From assembly GCF_025146565.1 (NCBI RefSeq), contig NZ_CP102258.1:3938001-4002000 (forward strand): a DNA stretch of 64,000 nucleotides. Reading direction: 5' to 3'. Source of the stretch: Bacteroides eggerthii. Its GTDB lineage: Bacteria > Bacteroidota > Bacteroidia > Bacteroidales > Bacteroidaceae. A model generated the notes under the pieces. The model saw only the letters and a program-made list of their open reading frames with translations. It was not told where the DNA came from and made no database searches. This document shows, one piece after another, positions 52,215 to 61,052 of the stretch. Position 1 is the stretch's first letter. The number at the start of each line of letters is the position of its first letter. The position numbers and the translations under genes are program-made.

Positions 52215-53129
52215 ATGAAAGCAATAACAACCAACTCATTCCACGCATGGGTGCTTGCCGCCCGTCCCAAGACCCTGACCGGAGCAATCATCCCGGTATT
52301 GATAGGCTCCGCACTGGCTTTTGCCGACGGCAAGTCCGACCTGATACCGGCGCTGCTGTGCGCACTGTTTGCCTGCGGCATGCAAATCGCAGCCAACTTC
52401 ATCAACGACCTCTACGATTACCTGAAAGGCAGCGACCGTACCGACCGTCTCGGCCCGGAACGCGCCTGTGCACAAGGCTGGATCACCCCCATAGCCATGA
52501 AACGGGGCATAATGGGGATGCTGGTTTTCTCCTGCCTCATAGGCTGCGCACTGCTGCGCCAATGCTGGGGACAACTGCCTCATGGCGGCTGGGAACTGAT
52601 ATTGCTGGGGCTACTCTGCGTGATATTCGCCTTCTTATATACCACCGTCCTCTCCTACCGGGGTTGGGGAGATCTGCTCGTGCTGGTCTTCTTCGGATTC
52701 ATCCCCGTAGGCGGAACCTACTATGTGCAAGCCCACGCCATTACCGCCGACGTATGGATAGCCTCACTCATCTGCGGACTGGTGATAGACACCTTATTGG
52801 TGGTGAACAACTACCGCGACCGCGAACAAGATGCCCTTAGCGGCAAACGCACGCTGGTTGTCCGCTTCGGCGAGCCCTTCGGGCGTTACCTGTACCTCGG
52901 ATTGGGCGTGTCGGCCGTCTTGCTCAGCCTATGGTTTGTACATGCCGGCAAGATAGAACCGCTTGCTTTCATTTGGGCCCCCTGCGTCTACCTGTACTTG
53001 CACGTGCTGACGTGGCGCAAAATGGCAGCCATACGGAACGGCCGAAAACTAAACAGCATATTAGGTGAGACTTCACGTAATATGCTGTTCTTCGGACTCT
53101 TACTAAGCGCTGCACTGATGCAGGCTTAA
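52215..53129 (+). CDS. menA: 1,4-dihydroxy-2-naphthoate polyprenyltransferase
   Basis: 304 aa, eight or nine membrane helices. It attaches a polyprenyl chain to DHNA in menaquinone synthesis at the inner membrane. UbiA-family Asp motifs are NDLYDYLKG (Asp-65, Asp-68) and NNYRDREQD (near 198-206). The N-terminal AWVLAARPKTLTGAIIPVLIG is typical of MenA. It stands alone; no other men genes are in the window. Confidence 0.92.
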   Translation: MKAITTNSFHAWVLAARPKTLTGAIIPVLIGSALAFADGKSDLIPALLCALFACGMQIAANFINDLYDYLKGSDRTDRLGPERACAQGWITPIAMKRGIMGMLVFSCLIGCALLRQCWGQLPHGGWELILLGLLCVIFAFLYTTVLSYRGWGDLLVLVFFGFIPVGGTYYVQAHAITADVWIASLICGLVIDTLLVVNNYRDREQDALSGKRTLVVRFGEPFGRYLYLGLGVSAVLLSLWFVHAGKIEPLAFIWAPCVYLYLHVLTWRKMAAIRNGRKLNSILGETSRNMLFFGLLLSAALMQA

Positions 53130-53144
53130 AAGGAAAGGGACGGT

Positions 53145-54284
53145 TTATTTCTTCCCGTACATCCTTTCATAATATTTCTGGTAATCGCCGCTGGTCACTT
53201 CTTCCACCCAGTCCTGATTATTCAAATACCACTCGATGGTCTTGACGATGCCCGTTTCAAACTTCGTTTCGGGATACCAGCCTAAAGCCTCCGTTATCTT
53301 GGCGGGGTCTATGGCATAACGTTGGTCGTGGCCGAGACGGTCTTTCACGAACGTTATCAGGCCTTCGTTTATCCAACTGATGTCAATCTGTCCGTCGTCG
53401 CCCTTGACCTGCTTTTTCAGGACTGCGCGATACTCCGGTTTTTCTTCCATCAGGCGGCGGATAGTGGCGATGGTCAGCTTCACAATCTCCAGATTGGTCT
53501 TTTCGTTGTGGCCGCCCACATTATACACTTCGCCTTCCACCCCTTTGCGCACCACAAGGTCAATGGCTTTGCAATGGTCTTCCACATACAGCCAATCGCG
53601 CACATTGCTGCCGTCACCATACACCGGAAGCGGCTTGCCTTCAAGGATATTCTTTATGATCAGCGGTATCAGCTTCTCCGGGAAGTGGTACGGGCCATAG
53701 TTGTTGGAACAGCGGGTAATGGTGACCGGCATCCTATAAGTGTCATGGTATGCCATTACCACCATATCGGCACTTGTCTTGGAAGCGCTGTACGGGCTAT
53801 GCGGGCAAAGCGGGGTGTTCTCCGTAAAGAAACCTTCGGCGCCCAACGAGCCGTAAACTTCATCCGTAGACACCTGATGATAGCGCACTCCCTTGCGCCA
53901 TGTGGGATAACCCTGTTCGTCCTTACCCGTCACCCATGCACGACGGGCGGCGTCAAGCAGGTTCTGAGTACCCAGAATATTCGTCATCAGGAAGAGCTGC
54001 GGATTCTCGATGCTGCGGTCCACATGGCTTTCAGCGGCAAAGTTCACCACATAGTCGAATTTGTATTTGGCAAACAGCTCGTCGGCAAGAATACGGTCAC
54101 AGATATCACCTTTGACAAAGAAGCAACGTTCCTCATCAATATCTTTGGCAATCGTGCCCAGATTTCCGGCATAGGTCAGGGCATCCAGTATCACCACTTT
54201 TATATCATCATGCTTTGCCAGAATATATTTTATATAGTTGGCTCCGATAAATCCGGCAGCACCGGTTACAAGATAAGTTTTCAT
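53145..54284 (-). CDS. rfbB: dTDP-glucose 4,6-dehydratase
   Basis: 379 aa, extended SDR family. It converts dTDP-glucose to the 4-keto-6-deoxy sugar. NAD loop TGAAGFIG (7-14), STDEVYG (Thr-140, Asp-141, Glu-142) and the YxxxK pair Tyr-165/Lys-169 in SPYSASK. It follows rfbA in the same direction after a 54-base gap. rfbC and rfbD are not in the window. Confidence 0.95.
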   Translation of the reverse strand: MKTYLVTGAAGFIGANYIKYILAKHDDIKVVILDALTYAGNLGTIAKDIDEERCFFVKGDICDRILADELFAKYKFDYVVNFAAESHVDRSIENPQLFLMTNILGTQNLLDAARRAWVTGKDEQGYPTWRKGVRYHQVSTDEVYGSLGAEGFFTENTPLCPHSPYSASKTSADMVVMAYHDTYRMPVTITRCSNNYGPYHFPEKLIPLIIKNILEGKPLPVYGDGSNVRDWLYVEDHCKAIDLVVRKGVEGEVYNVGGHNEKTNLEIVKLTIATIRRLMEEKPEYRAVLKKQVKGDDGQIDISWINEGLITFVKDRLGHDQRYAIDPAKITEALGWYPETKFETGIVKTIEWYLNNQDWVEEVTSGDYQKYYERMYGKK

Positions 54285-54338
54285 GCAATTATGAATTATA
54301 AGTTATAGTTATGTATGAGTTTAAAGGCGGTCGTCACA

Positions 54339-55211
54339 TCAACGGTACGAGTCGGCAAGTTCCATCAGATATTTGCCATATTCCGTTTTGCCCAGTTGTT
54401 CGCCCAGATGATAGAGCTGGTCAAGATCAATCCATCCCTTGCGCCATGCTATCTCCTCGATGCAGCTCACGCGGAATCCCTGGCGGTTCTGTATGGTGGC
54501 AACGAAGTTGCTTGCTTCGAGCAGGCTGTCACAATTGCCGGTGTCGAGCCAGGCAAAGCCACGACCGAAAAGTTCCACTTTCAGCGTGCCTTCTTGCAGA
54601 TAAAGGCGGTTAAGGTCGGTAATCTCATATTCGCCGCGGGCCGACGGTTTCAGGGCTGCGGCCTTTTCTGTCACAGTGGAGTCGTAGAAGTATAGTCCCG
54701 GAACGGCATAATTGCTTTTGGGCTGTGCAGGTTTTTCTTCCAACGAAATGGCCTTGCCGTCGGCATCGAACTCCACCACCCCGTATGCACGCGGGTCTTT
54801 CACATAATAGCCGAAGATGCACGCACCTTTCTCGATAGAAGCGGCACGTTTCAGCATTGCAGAGAATCCCTGTCCATAGAACATGTTGTCGCCCAAGATA
54901 AGGCATCCCGGCTCACCGTTCAGGAATTCCGCTCCGAGCACAAAGGCCTGTGCCAGTCCATTCGGTTTCTCCTGTACCTTATAAGAGAAAGACATGCCGA
55001 GCTCCTCGCCCGTTCCCAACAGGTCACGAAACATGGGCAAATCGCGCGGAGTGGAGATAATCAGCACTTCACGTATGCCTGCCAACATCAGTGTGGAGAG
55101 GGGATAATAGATCATGGGCTTGTCGTAGACCGGCATAATCTGCTTGGAGATAGCCTTGGACAATGGATAGAGACGAGTGGCGCTGCCACCTGCAAGAATA
55201 ATTCCTTTCAT
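54339..55211 (-). CDS. rfbA: Glucose-1-phosphate thymidylyltransferase
   Basis: 290 aa, full length. It makes dTDP-glucose from Glc-1-P and dTTP, the first step towards dTDP-rhamnose and other deoxysugars for surface polysaccharides. Signature [17 protein letters not shown] (8-24; the usual GGSGTRL has Ala for the second Gly), LGDNMFYG and GFAWLDTGN. It heads the rfbA-rfbB pair. Confidence 0.94.
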   Translation of the reverse strand: MKGIILAGGSATRLYPLSKAISKQIMPVYDKPMIYYPLSTLMLAGIREVLIISTPRDLPMFRDLLGTGEELGMSFSYKVQEKPNGLAQAFVLGAEFLNGEPGCLILGDNMFYGQGFSAMLKRAASIEKGACIFGYYVKDPRAYGVVEFDADGKAISLEEKPAQPKSNYAVPGLYFYDSTVTEKAAALKPSARGEYEITDLNRLYLQEGTLKVELFGRGFAWLDTGNCDSLLEASNFVATIQNRQGFRVSCIEEIAWRKGWIDLDQLYHLGEQLGKTEYGKYLMELADSYR

Positions 55212-55370
55212 ATTTCAGTTCTTTATTGGATTGACTTCAAATGTAGAATAAAATAAGAAGGAGGACAATGCCCCACGGCTCTCGTTGCTATTCAGAGTGC
55301 AAAGTTCGACAAAAATCAGAAAATTACAAAATTTCAAGAGAAGAAAAGTGGGATTACTAACCACTAATCC

Positions 55371-55862
55371 CTAACCGGCAAGCTCTATCACTTCAAGGTC
55401 CTTAAACACACCGCCGTCAATGGTGAAACGCACCATAGTGCGCACCTTATGGAAGCCGTAGATGCCGGCTGCGCCCGGATTGATATGGAGCATGCCCAAT
55501 GTCTTGTCGAACTTCACCTTCAGTATATGCGAATGGCCGCTGACAAACAGCTTGGGCGGACGCACCATGATGCTCCCCTGTACGGACGGATCGTACTTGC
55601 CGGGATAGCCCCCTATGTGTTTCATCAGCACTTCCGCGCCGTCCACCGTAAAACGGAGCACTTGCGGATAGAGCTTGCGCAAGTCCTGCCCGTCTATATT
55701 GCCATATACCGCACGAAACGGCCGGAACGCCGCCAGCTTCTGCGCCACTTCCAATGTTCCTATATCACCGGCATGCCATATTTCATCGCACGACTCAAAG
55801 TATTGCAGGTACTTCTCATCCCAATATCCATGCGTATCCGACAGTAAACCAACTTTTGTCAT
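55371..55862 (-). CDS. YfcE/MJ0936-type phosphodiesterase
   Basis: 163 aa, cytoplasmic. A compact calcineurin-like fold with metal blocks LLSDTHGYWDE (Asp-8, His-10), HAGDIG, YGNIDG and VSGHSHILKV. Related proteins hydrolyse phosphodiesters in vitro; the natural substrate is unknown. It is divergent from ppk, with the two -7 boxes side by side in the gap. Confidence 0.88.
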   Translation of the reverse strand: MTKVGLLSDTHGYWDEKYLQYFESCDEIWHAGDIGTLEVAQKLAAFRPFRAVYGNIDGQDLRKLYPQVLRFTVDGAEVLMKHIGGYPGKYDPSVQGSIMVRPPKLFVSGHSHILKVKFDKTLGMLHINPGAAGIYGFHKVRTMVRFTIDGGVFKDLEVIELAG

Positions 55863-55882
55863 TTTTCCTTTGTTTATATGTG

Positions 55883-55900
55883 CAAAGGTAGCTATATTTG
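55883..55900. promoter_or_regulatory. Adjacent divergent -7 elements for the phosphodiesterase gene and ppk
   Basis: Bottom strand TACCTTTG (55890-55883) and top strand TATATTTG (55893-55900), two bases apart; together they read as CAAA-N10-TTTG. The ppk leader would be only about 15 nt. Confidence 0.5.
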
Positions 55901-55920
55901 GAAAATAAACCTAATCTTAT

Positions 55921-57975
55921 ATGGAAAGCAGATATTTCAAACGCGACATCAGCTGGCTGTCATTCAACTACCGGGTGCTGCTGGAGGCAGAGGACGACAC
56001 GCTGCCGCTGTACGAGCGCATCAACTTCATATCCATATACTCGTCCAACCTGGAAGAGTTCTACAAGATACGCGTGGCCGACCACAAGGCCATTGCCACC
56101 GGCGCCGCGCATAGCGACGAGGAGAGCGTACAGTCCGCCATGCAGCTGGTGACCGAAATCAACGAAGAGGTGAACCGCCAACTGGAAGAACGCATCCGCA
56201 TCTACGAACAGAAGATACTGCCCGCACTGCGGCAACATCACATAATTTTCTACCAGAGCCGCAACGTGGAGCCTTTCCATAAAGAGTTCCTGAGACGCTT
56301 CTTCCGCGAAGAGATTTTCCCGTATCTCTCGCCCGTACCGGTGAGCAAGGACAAGGTCATCTCCTTCCTGCGCGACAACCGCCTTTACCTTGCCGTACGC
56401 CTGCATTCCAAAGGCACTTTGCCGGGCGACCCCGACCATACGCAATATTTCGTGATGAAGCTGCCTTACAGCAAGGTGCCCCGTTTCATCGAGCTTCCCA
56501 AACAGGACAAGAACTACTATCTGATGTTCATCGAGGACATTATCAAAGCCAATATCGACACGATTTTCCCCGGCTATGACGTGGACAGCAGCTATTGCAT
56601 CAAGATCTCGCGGGATGCGGACATACTGATAGACGAATCGGCCAATACCTCCGAGATCATAGAGCAGGTAAAGACAAAGGTAAAGAAGCGCAAGATAGGA
56701 GCCGTCTGCCGTTTTGTGTACGACCGCGCCATGCCGGATGACTTTCTGGACTTTCTGGTAGACGCCTTCCGCATCAACCGCCAAGAGCTGGTTCCGGGCG
56801 ACAAGCACCTCAACATGGAAGACCTGCGCCACCTGCCCAACCCTAACAATGCCGTACGCCCCATCCGCAAGCCACAGCCCATGAAACTGGCCTGTCTGGA
56901 CGAGCGTGAATCCATCTTCCGCTATGTGGAGAAGAAAGACCTGCTGCTGCATTACCCCTACCACTCTTTCGAACACTTCATCCATTTCCTGTACGAAGCA
57001 GTGCACGAGCCTACCGTCCGCGAGATCATGGTGACCCAATACCGCGTTGCCGAAAACTCCGCCGTCATCAACACCTTGATAGCCGCCGCACAGAACGGCA
57101 AGAAAGTGACCGTCTTCGTAGAACTGAAAGCACGTTTCGATGAAGAGAACAACTTGGCAACCGCCGAGATGATGAAAGCCGCCGGCATCAACATCCTGTT
57201 CAGCCTGCCCGGACTGAAGGTGCATGCCAAAGTGGCGCTCGTGCTGCGCCGCGACAAGCAGGGACACAAACTGCCCAGCTACGCCTATATAAGCACCGGA
57301 AACTTCAACGAGAAAACCGCCACCCTCTATGCCGACTGCGGGTTGTTCACCTGCAATCCGGTACTTGTGAACGACCTGCACAACCTCTTCCGCACATTCC
57401 AAGGCAAGGAGAATCCCGTATTCCACCGCCTGCTGGTGGCGCGCTTCAACCTGATACCCGAACTCAACCGCCTCATCGACCATGAGATAGAACTCGCCAA
57501 AAGCGGTAAGCAGGGAAGGATAATACTCAAAATGAACGCCCTGCAAGACCCCGCCATGATAGAACGGCTGTATGAGGCATCACAAGCCGGGGTGAAGATA
57601 GACCTCATCGTACGAGGCATCTGCTGCCTCATCTCCGGACGGAAATACAGCCGTAACATCCGCGTCACACGCATTGTGGACACCTTCCTCGAACATGCAC
57701 GCGTGTGGTACTTCGGCAACGGCGGAAAGCCGAAACTGTTTCTCGGCTCGCCCGACTGGATGCGCCGCAACCTGTACCGCCGCATTGAAGCCGTAACCCC
57801 CATTCTGGACCCGGACCTGAAGCGCGAGCTGTCGGACATGCTTTCCATCCAACTGTCGGACAAGCGCAAGGCATGCTTTGTGGACGACCACCTGTGCAAC
57901 CGCTGGAAATCGGCACGTCCGCAAAAAGAAAAGATACGTTCGCAATATACTTTCTACGAATACCTGAAGGGTTGA
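55921..57975 (+). CDS. ppk: Polyphosphate kinase 1
   Basis: 684 aa, full length. It polymerises the gamma-phosphate of ATP into polyphosphate and runs in reverse. The N-terminal domain starts FKRDISWLSFNYRVL, and RINFISIYSSNLEEFYKIR follows. The catalytic His residues are His-435 (LKVHAKVAL, the autophosphorylated one) and His-592 (FLEHARVWYFGNG), the same numbers as in E. coli. ISTGNFNE marks the PLD-like domain. It lies 550 bases upstream of a phosphate transporter gene. Confidence 0.96.
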   Translation: MESRYFKRDISWLSFNYRVLLEAEDDTLPLYERINFISIYSSNLEEFYKIRVADHKAIATGAAHSDEESVQSAMQLVTEINEEVNRQLEERIRIYEQKILPALRQHHIIFYQSRNVEPFHKEFLRRFFREEIFPYLSPVPVSKDKVISFLRDNRLYLAVRLHSKGTLPGDPDHTQYFVMKLPYSKVPRFIELPKQDKNYYLMFIEDIIKANIDTIFPGYDVDSSYCIKISRDADILIDESANTSEIIEQVKTKVKKRKIGAVCRFVYDRAMPDDFLDFLVDAFRINRQELVPGDKHLNMEDLRHLPNPNNAVRPIRKPQPMKLACLDERESIFRYVEKKDLLLHYPYHSFEHFIHFLYEAVHEPTVREIMVTQYRVAENSAVINTLIAAAQNGKKVTVFVELKARFDEENNLATAEMMKAAGINILFSLPGLKVHAKVALVLRRDKQGHKLPSYAYISTGNFNEKTATLYADCGLFTCNPVLVNDLHNLFRTFQGKENPVFHRLLVARFNLIPELNRLIDHEIELAKSGKQGRIILKMNALQDPAMIERLYEASQAGVKIDLIVRGICCLISGRKYSRNIRVTRIVDTFLEHARVWYFGNGGKPKLFLGSPDWMRRNLYRRIEAVTPILDPDLKRELSDMLSIQLSDKRKACFVDDHLCNRWKSARPQKEKIRSQYTFYEYLKG

Positions 57976-58013
57976 AAACGGAGAGCGAAAAGTTATAATT
58001 ACATAAAATAAAA

Positions 58014-58039
58014 AAAGCCTCGCGTAAAAACGAGGCTTT
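58014..58039. terminator. Bidirectional terminator between ppk and a small gene
   Basis: AAAGCCTCG (58014-58022) pairs with CGAGGCTTT (58031-58039) around 8 nt. The T run is strongest on the bottom strand, serving the leftward small gene, but it also follows ppk. Confidence 0.82.
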
Positions 58040-58044
58040 ATGCT

Positions 58045-58146
58045 TTATAAAGAACCAAACCATCTTTTGCCCTTAGGAGTAACGATGTACAATAAGAATC
58101 CACCGCATCCAACAGCTATCAGGCCAAATAATACCACTAATTCCAT
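58045..58146 (-). CDS. Very small membrane protein
   Basis: 33 aa from the ATG at 58146, chosen because AAAAAAGGAG lies six bases upstream, a strong Shine-Dalgarno site and rare in this genome. An in-frame ATG at 58218 would give 57 aa with a second hydrophobic stretch (ISVVLSAILGFVLF). The core is one membrane helix (LVVLFGLIAVGCGGFLLYIV) followed by a basic tail (TPKGKRWFGSL). A terminator follows the stop. Function unknown; composition and flanking signals make it likely to be expressed. Confidence 0.55.
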   Translation of the reverse strand: MELVVLFGLIAVGCGGFLLYIVTPKGKRWFGSL

Positions 58147-58445
58147 AATCACTCCTTTTTTAAATAACACAAAACCAAGTATAGCAGACAAAACGACAGA
58201 AATACCCGGCTTCTTCATACAATGCCTTTCGTGACGTATTATCGTTTTTCACCATGATAATTAAAGTTTCGCTATGCAAATATAAACAACTTTATGATAA
58301 TATCCTCATATTAACGCCAAAAACCGACCATCTTCACAGATAACCGGGGACTACAAACTTCAAATGCCCGACATTGAAGAACTGAAAAAACTGCTATGAT
58401 TTAATAAACAGCGGAGAATTGAAAAGTTAAGAGCGAAAAGTTTCT

Positions 58446-58475
58446 TGTAACATTTCTGTAACATGTATGACATTT
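58446..58475 (+). promoter_or_regulatory. Pho-box-like triple direct repeat
   Basis: TGTAACAT at 58446 and 58457 and TGACATTT at 58468, exactly 11 bp apart. Direct repeats with 11-bp spacing are how PhoB/PhoP response regulators bind. The third repeat occupies the -33 position relative to the -7-like TTCCTTTG at 58495-58502, as in PhoB-activated promoters that lack a good -35. The downstream gene is a phosphate transporter. Regulator identity is inferred. Confidence 0.6.
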
Positions 58476-58525
58476 CCCTGCAACACAAATAACGTTCCTT
58501 TGCAGCCAGAAATAAAATACATCTT

Positions 58526-60769
58526 ATGGAAACTATCTATCTATGCATTGTCATCTTCCTGTTCGTCCTCGCGGTTTTCGACCTCATCGTGGGTGTCAGC
58601 AATGATGCAGTAAACTTTCTTCAGTCTGCTGTCGGAGCCAAAGCAGCATCTTTCAAAACCGTACTGTTTATAGCGGGCATCGGCGTCTTTATCGGCGCTT
58701 CCCTGTCCAACGGCATGATGGACATCGCCCGGCATGGCATCTACCAGCCGGAGCATTTCTATTTTGCCGAAATCATGTGTATCCTGCTGGCCGTCATGCT
58801 GACCGACGTAGTGCTGCTGGACGTATTCAACACAATGGGGATGCCTACATCCACCACCGTATCCATGGTATTCGAACTGCTGGGCGGAACATTCGCCCTG
58901 GCGCTCATCAAGGTGCATGGCAGTGACACGCTGGGATTCGGCGACCTCATCAATACGGACAAAGCCCTGTCCGTCATCATGGGTATTTTCCTTTCCGTAG
59001 CCATTGCCTTCTTCTTCGGTATGCTGGTGCAATGGCTGGCGCGTGTGGTGTTCACCTTCAACTACACCAAGAAGATGAAGTACAGCATCGGCATCTTCGG
59101 TGGCATCGCAGCAACCTCCATTATCTATTTCATGCTGATAAAAGGGCTGAAAGACAGCTCATTCATGACCCCGGAAAACAAGCAGTGGATACAAGATAAC
59201 ACCACCCTGCTGATCGGTTGTTTCTTTGTGTTCTTCACCCTGTTGATGCAGGTGCTACACTGGCGGAAGGTCAACGTGTTCAAGGTCGTGGTGCTTCTGG
59301 GAACCTTTGCCCTTGCCCTCGCCTTTGCGGGTAACGACTTGGTGAACTTCATCGGTGTGCCCCTTGCCGGCTACTCCTCTTTCATCGACTACACCACCAA
59401 CGGCGCCGCCGCAGGTCCCGACGGCTTCCTCATGGACTCGTTGCTGGGTCCGGCCAAAACGCCCTGGTATTTCCTTATCGGTGCGGGAGTCATCATGGTC
59501 TACTCGCTGTGCACCTCCAAGAAGGCCCATAACGTAATCAAGACTTCCGTCGACCTCTCCCGTCAGGATGAAGGCGAAGAGAGCTTCGGCAGCACCCCCA
59601 TAGCACGTACACTGGTACGCTTCAGCATGACAATAGCCAACGGGCTGTCCAAAACGATGCCCGAAAGCAGCAAACGCTGGATAGAAACCCGCTTCCGGAA
59701 GGACGAAGCCATCATTGCCGACGGCGCAGCGTTCGACTTGGTACGCGCCTCCGTCAACCTTGTACTCGCCGGCTTGCTGATTGCCCTCGGTACTTCCCTG
59801 AAACTTCCCCTCTCCACAACCTACGTCACCTTCATGGTGGCCATGGGTACCTCCCTTGCCGACCGCGCTTGGGGACGCGACTCCGCCGTATTCCGCATCA
59901 CCGGCGTACTGAGCGTCATCGGCGGCTGGTTCATCACTGCCGGAGCTGCATTCACAATCTGTTTCTTCGTGGCCTTGATCATCTATTTCGGCGGCACAGT
60001 CGCCATTATCGCACTGATCGGCTTGGCAGTGTTCATGCTGATACGCAGCCAAGTGATGTACAAGAAACGCAAGGAGAAAGAAAAGGGCAACGCCACTATC
60101 AAGCAACTGATGCAAAGCACAGACAACATGGAGATTCTGGAACTTTTGCGTCGCCACACCCGCGAGGAGCTGTGCAAGATACTGGAGTTTACGGAAGACA
60201 ACTTCGAACGCACCGTCACCGCCTTCCTGCACGAGAACCTGCGCGGACTGCGCCGGGCAATGGGTGCTGTGAAGTTCGAGAAGCAACTGATCAAACAGAT
60301 GAAGCGCACCGGCACGCTCGCCATGTGTCGTCTGGACAACAATACGGTGCTCGAAAAAGGGCTCTATTACTATCAGGGCAACGACTTTGCCAGTGAGCTG
60401 ATTTATAGTGTAGGACGCTTGTGCGAACCATGTCTGGAACATATCGACAATAACTTCAAGCCGCTGGATGCAGTGCAGAAAGGCGAGTTTGCCGACGTAA
60501 CGGAAGACATCGTCTATCTGTTGCAAGTATGCCGCCATAAGCTGGAGCATAACGATTACAGCGACTTCGAAGAAGAAGTGCGCAGGGCAAACGAGCTGAA
60601 CGGACAACTCGCCCACCTGAAACGTGAAGAGCTGCAACGCATCCAGAGCCAGTCCGGAAGCATCAAAGTCAGCATGGTATACCTGACAATGATACAGGAA
60701 GCGCAGAATATAGTGACCTACTCCACCAACCTGATGAAGGTGAGCAGAAAGTTCCAAGCCGAAGAGTAA
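58526..60769 (+). CDS. PiT-family inorganic phosphate transporter with PhoU-like C-terminus
   Basis: 747 aa. The two inverted PiT signature repeats are GVSNDAVNFLQSAVGAKAAS (from 23) and FAGNDLVNFIGVPLAGYSS (near 265). About ten to twelve membrane helices span residues 5-515. The last 230 residues are soluble, helical and charged (ILELLRRHTREELCKILEF, ENLRGLRRAMGAVKFEKQL, YLLQVCRHKLEHNDY) and resemble a PhoU-type bundle, which in other systems senses or regulates phosphate uptake. Transport would be H+- or Na+-coupled phosphate (or metal-phosphate) symport at the inner membrane. Preceded by a Pho-box-like repeat. Confidence 0.9.
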   Translation: METIYLCIVIFLFVLAVFDLIVGVSNDAVNFLQSAVGAKAASFKTVLFIAGIGVFIGASLSNGMMDIARHGIYQPEHFYFAEIMCILLAVMLTDVVLLDVFNTMGMPTSTTVSMVFELLGGTFALALIKVHGSDTLGFGDLINTDKALSVIMGIFLSVAIAFFFGMLVQWLARVVFTFNYTKKMKYSIGIFGGIAATSIIYFMLIKGLKDSSFMTPENKQWIQDNTTLLIGCFFVFFTLLMQVLHWRKVNVFKVVVLLGTFALALAFAGNDLVNFIGVPLAGYSSFIDYTTNGAAAGPDGFLMDSLLGPAKTPWYFLIGAGVIMVYSLCTSKKAHNVIKTSVDLSRQDEGEESFGSTPIARTLVRFSMTIANGLSKTMPESSKRWIETRFRKDEAIIADGAAFDLVRASVNLVLAGLLIALGTSLKLPLSTTYVTFMVAMGTSLADRAWGRDSAVFRITGVLSVIGGWFITAGAAFTICFFVALIIYFGGTVAIIALIGLAVFMLIRSQVMYKKRKEKEKGNATIKQLMQSTDNMEILELLRRHTREELCKILEFTEDNFERTVTAFLHENLRGLRRAMGAVKFEKQLIKQMKRTGTLAMCRLDNNTVLEKGLYYYQGNDFASELIYSVGRLCEPCLEHIDNNFKPLDAVQKGEFADVTEDIVYLLQVCRHKLEHNDYSDFEEEVRRANELNGQLAHLKREELQRIQSQSGSIKVSMVYLTMIQEAQNIVTYSTNLMKVSRKFQAEE

Positions 60770-60814
60770 GGACGTTTTCCCTCATCAACCGGAGAACCGG
60801 AAGATATGCATTTT

Positions 60815-60982
60815 CGTCTCGTGAGATGCCCTGTTTCATCTCACGAGACGATTTGTTTTATCCCGCGGGATGAATATTTCTGCCTTACGGGACGAATATT
60901 TCCGTCCTGCAAGATAAATATTTCCGTCCCGCAGGGTGAATGCTTCCGCCTTACGAAACGGATATCTTCATCTCATGGCGCG
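60815..60982. repeat. Eight-unit 22-bp repeat array with hairpins
   Basis: Units start every 22 bp from 60815. Each has a variable 14-bp pseudo-palindrome (CGTCTCGTGAGATG, CATCTCACGAGACG, TATCCCGCGGGATG and so on) and an 8-bp linker that is ATTTGTTT, AATATTTC or close. Units 1 and 2 pair as a perfect 14-bp stem (60815-60828 with 60837-60850) and could end PiT transcription. The architecture (14 + 8) is the same as at 12935 and 31349, although the block sequence differs. Confidence 0.75.
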
Positions 60983-61052
60983 GATTCTGTGTATTCGCAA
61001 AAAGGAAAAAGGAACATATATGTATGCTATTTTTACCAAAGGCAAATTACTG

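Larger units (their letters stand above)
57976..58525. other. Gap between ppk and PiT: terminator, small bottom-strand gene and Pho-box-like promoter
   Basis: 550 bases that hold, in order, the bidirectional hairpin (58014-58039), a 33- to 57-codon leftward gene (58045-58218), about 220 AT-rich bases with nothing recognised, and the repeats and -7 box of the PiT promoter (58446-58502). Confidence 0.7.

Noticed and set aside
53145-55211. Complete dTDP-rhamnose operon
   Set aside because: Only rfbA and rfbB are here; the genes on both sides are unrelated phosphoesterase and menA genes.
58363-58398. Short frame encoding MPDIEELKKLL
   Set aside because: Eleven codons with no initiation signal; perhaps a decayed gene end, but there is nothing to test it against.
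60815-60982. CRISPR-like array with 22-bp period
   Set aside because: The variable 14-bp blocks are pseudo-palindromes complementary to each other, too short for spacers, and no cas genes are present.
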